Source of the DNA: an uncultured Acetatifactor sp.
Lineage (GTDB): Bacteria; Bacillota; Clostridia; Lachnospirales; Lachnospiraceae
Reading direction: 5' to 3'
NCBI GenBank assembly: GCA_910577185.1
Contig: CAJTLR010000117.1
Span: forward strand, 1-6,780
Length of the DNA: 6,780 nt
This document shows positions 6,407 to 6,780 of the stretch, in pieces (the stretch's first letter is position 1; the number at the start of each line of letters is the position of its first letter). The notes below the pieces were generated by a model that searched no databases, was not told the DNA's origin, and saw only the letters and a program-made list of their open reading frames with translations. Made by a program: the position numbers and the translations under genes.

Positions 6407-6520
6407 ATGAACGGGAATATTCAAACTAACAATACAGAGCACGTTCCTAAGTGGCATTTTGCAATGCACCATATTTATTGCATTATTTTCAGTGGATACA
6501 CAATTCCTGCAAATGAGTGA
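6407..6520 (+). CDS. 37-codon reading frame, possible N-terminal stub of a membrane protein
   Basis: ATG at 6407 follows AAAGGAGG (6396-6403), a strong Shine-Dalgarno although the gap to the ATG is only three bases. The predicted peptide starts MNGNIQTNNTEHVPKW, continues with a hydrophobic segment (about residues 18-34, containing HHIYCIIFSGYTIP), and stops after ANE at TGA 6518-6520. A short polar head followed by one helix-like segment resembles the beginning of a multi-helix transporter; the spacing of His and Pro is faintly like NCS2 nucleobase permeases, but this is a weak impression. Base composition falls sharply just after it, as if a longer gene had been cut. It could also be a genuine small membrane peptide, or chance. 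Confidence 0.3.
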   Translation: MNGNIQTNNTEHVPKWHFAMHHIYCIIFSGYTIPANE

Positions 6521-6780
6521 AATAAAGGAAATACAGACAGAAATATTCTTATTTAATAAAAATATAGTGACAAAATAGAACAAGAAGAAAGATTATTTAC
6601 TTACTAACCGGCGTTATGCGGTGAAAAATCATAAAAAAATATACCAAAAATTTTAAACTTTATTTTTTCTTCTAAATTATATGACCATTATACTGCATTA
6701 GTTACGATTTTTCAAGAATATCATTTGATTTGTATTTAAAAAAGAACAATTTCAAAGATGATTATAATATTCAGAGTATA
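6521..6780. other. AT-rich stretch without a recognisable gene
   Basis: By my count G+C in 6541-6780 is 50 of 240 bases (about 21%), against roughly 60% in a sampled 60-base stretch of the permease. No open frame with a ribosome binding site was found on either strand. It holds a near-consensus minus-strand promoter (6687-6715) and an isolated TATAAT on the plus strand (6763-6768) without a good -35. It may be the upstream control region of a gene beyond the right edge, or DNA of different origin. Confidence 0.6.
6687..6715 (-). promoter_or_regulatory. Near-consensus sigma-A-type promoter reading leftward
   Basis: On the minus strand TTGAAA (6715-6710, five of six) and a perfect TATAAT (6692-6687) are 17 bases apart, the optimal spacing. 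Transcription would start near 6680 and run toward the regulator gene, whose start is about 540 bases away. No minus-strand intrinsic terminator is apparent in between, so it could be a distal promoter of the two-component operon or drive an untranslated RNA. The AT-rich surroundings raise the chance of a coincidental match. Confidence 0.4.

Noticed and set aside
6199..6408. A 69-codon minus-strand frame through the hairpin region
   Set aside because: It has no ribosome binding site and consists largely of translated palindromic sequence; the structural elements explain the region better.
1..6780. CRISPR array
   Set aside because: No regularly spaced direct repeats of the required length were seen anywhere in the window.

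Overview
The window looks like DNA from a gut-type Firmicute of the class Clostridia. Support comes from strong AGGAGG-type ribosome binding sites, a BceAB-type peptide-resistance module of the kind common in Firmicutes, and the protein style. This is inference from sequence feel; no marker gene allows a species call. All four intact genes and the one truncated gene lie on the minus strand and read right to left.

Left part (1-1690). Positions 1-54 look like the right terminus of an IS200/IS605-type insertion sequence: two tight hairpins followed by TTGAC. It cuts off the 3' end of a class I acyl-CoA synthetase gene (36-1481, minus), which loses its C-terminal subdomain and the catalytic A10 lysine. 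The synthetase has its own ribosome binding site, a plausible promoter, and an inverted repeat in its leader.

Middle (1691-6136). This is a complete four-gene module in transcription order: OmpR-family response regulator (6136-5468), two-helix intramembrane-sensing histidine kinase (5471-4458), ABC ATPase (4385-3627) and ten-helix FtsX/BceB-type permease with a large extracellular domain (3640-1691). Regulator and kinase overlap by four bases (ATGA), and ATPase and permease also overlap. In characterised Bce-type systems the transporter senses and removes cell-wall-active peptide antibiotics, and passes the signal to a kinase that lacks its own sensor domain. The regulator then raises transporter expression. 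The same wiring is the best reading here; the substrate cannot be read from the sequence.

Right part (6137-6780). About 640 bases hold no convincing full-length gene. They contain the probable regulator promoter, a terminator-like hairpin, a structured element closed by a perfect 11-bp inverted repeat, and a 37-codon reading frame with a Shine-Dalgarno that may be the stub of a lost membrane protein. The last 240 bases are very AT-rich (about 21% G+C) and include a near-consensus minus-strand promoter. The structured leader with its short frame, and the insertion-sequence end with its possible guide-RNA role, are the parts least explained by ordinary gene content.
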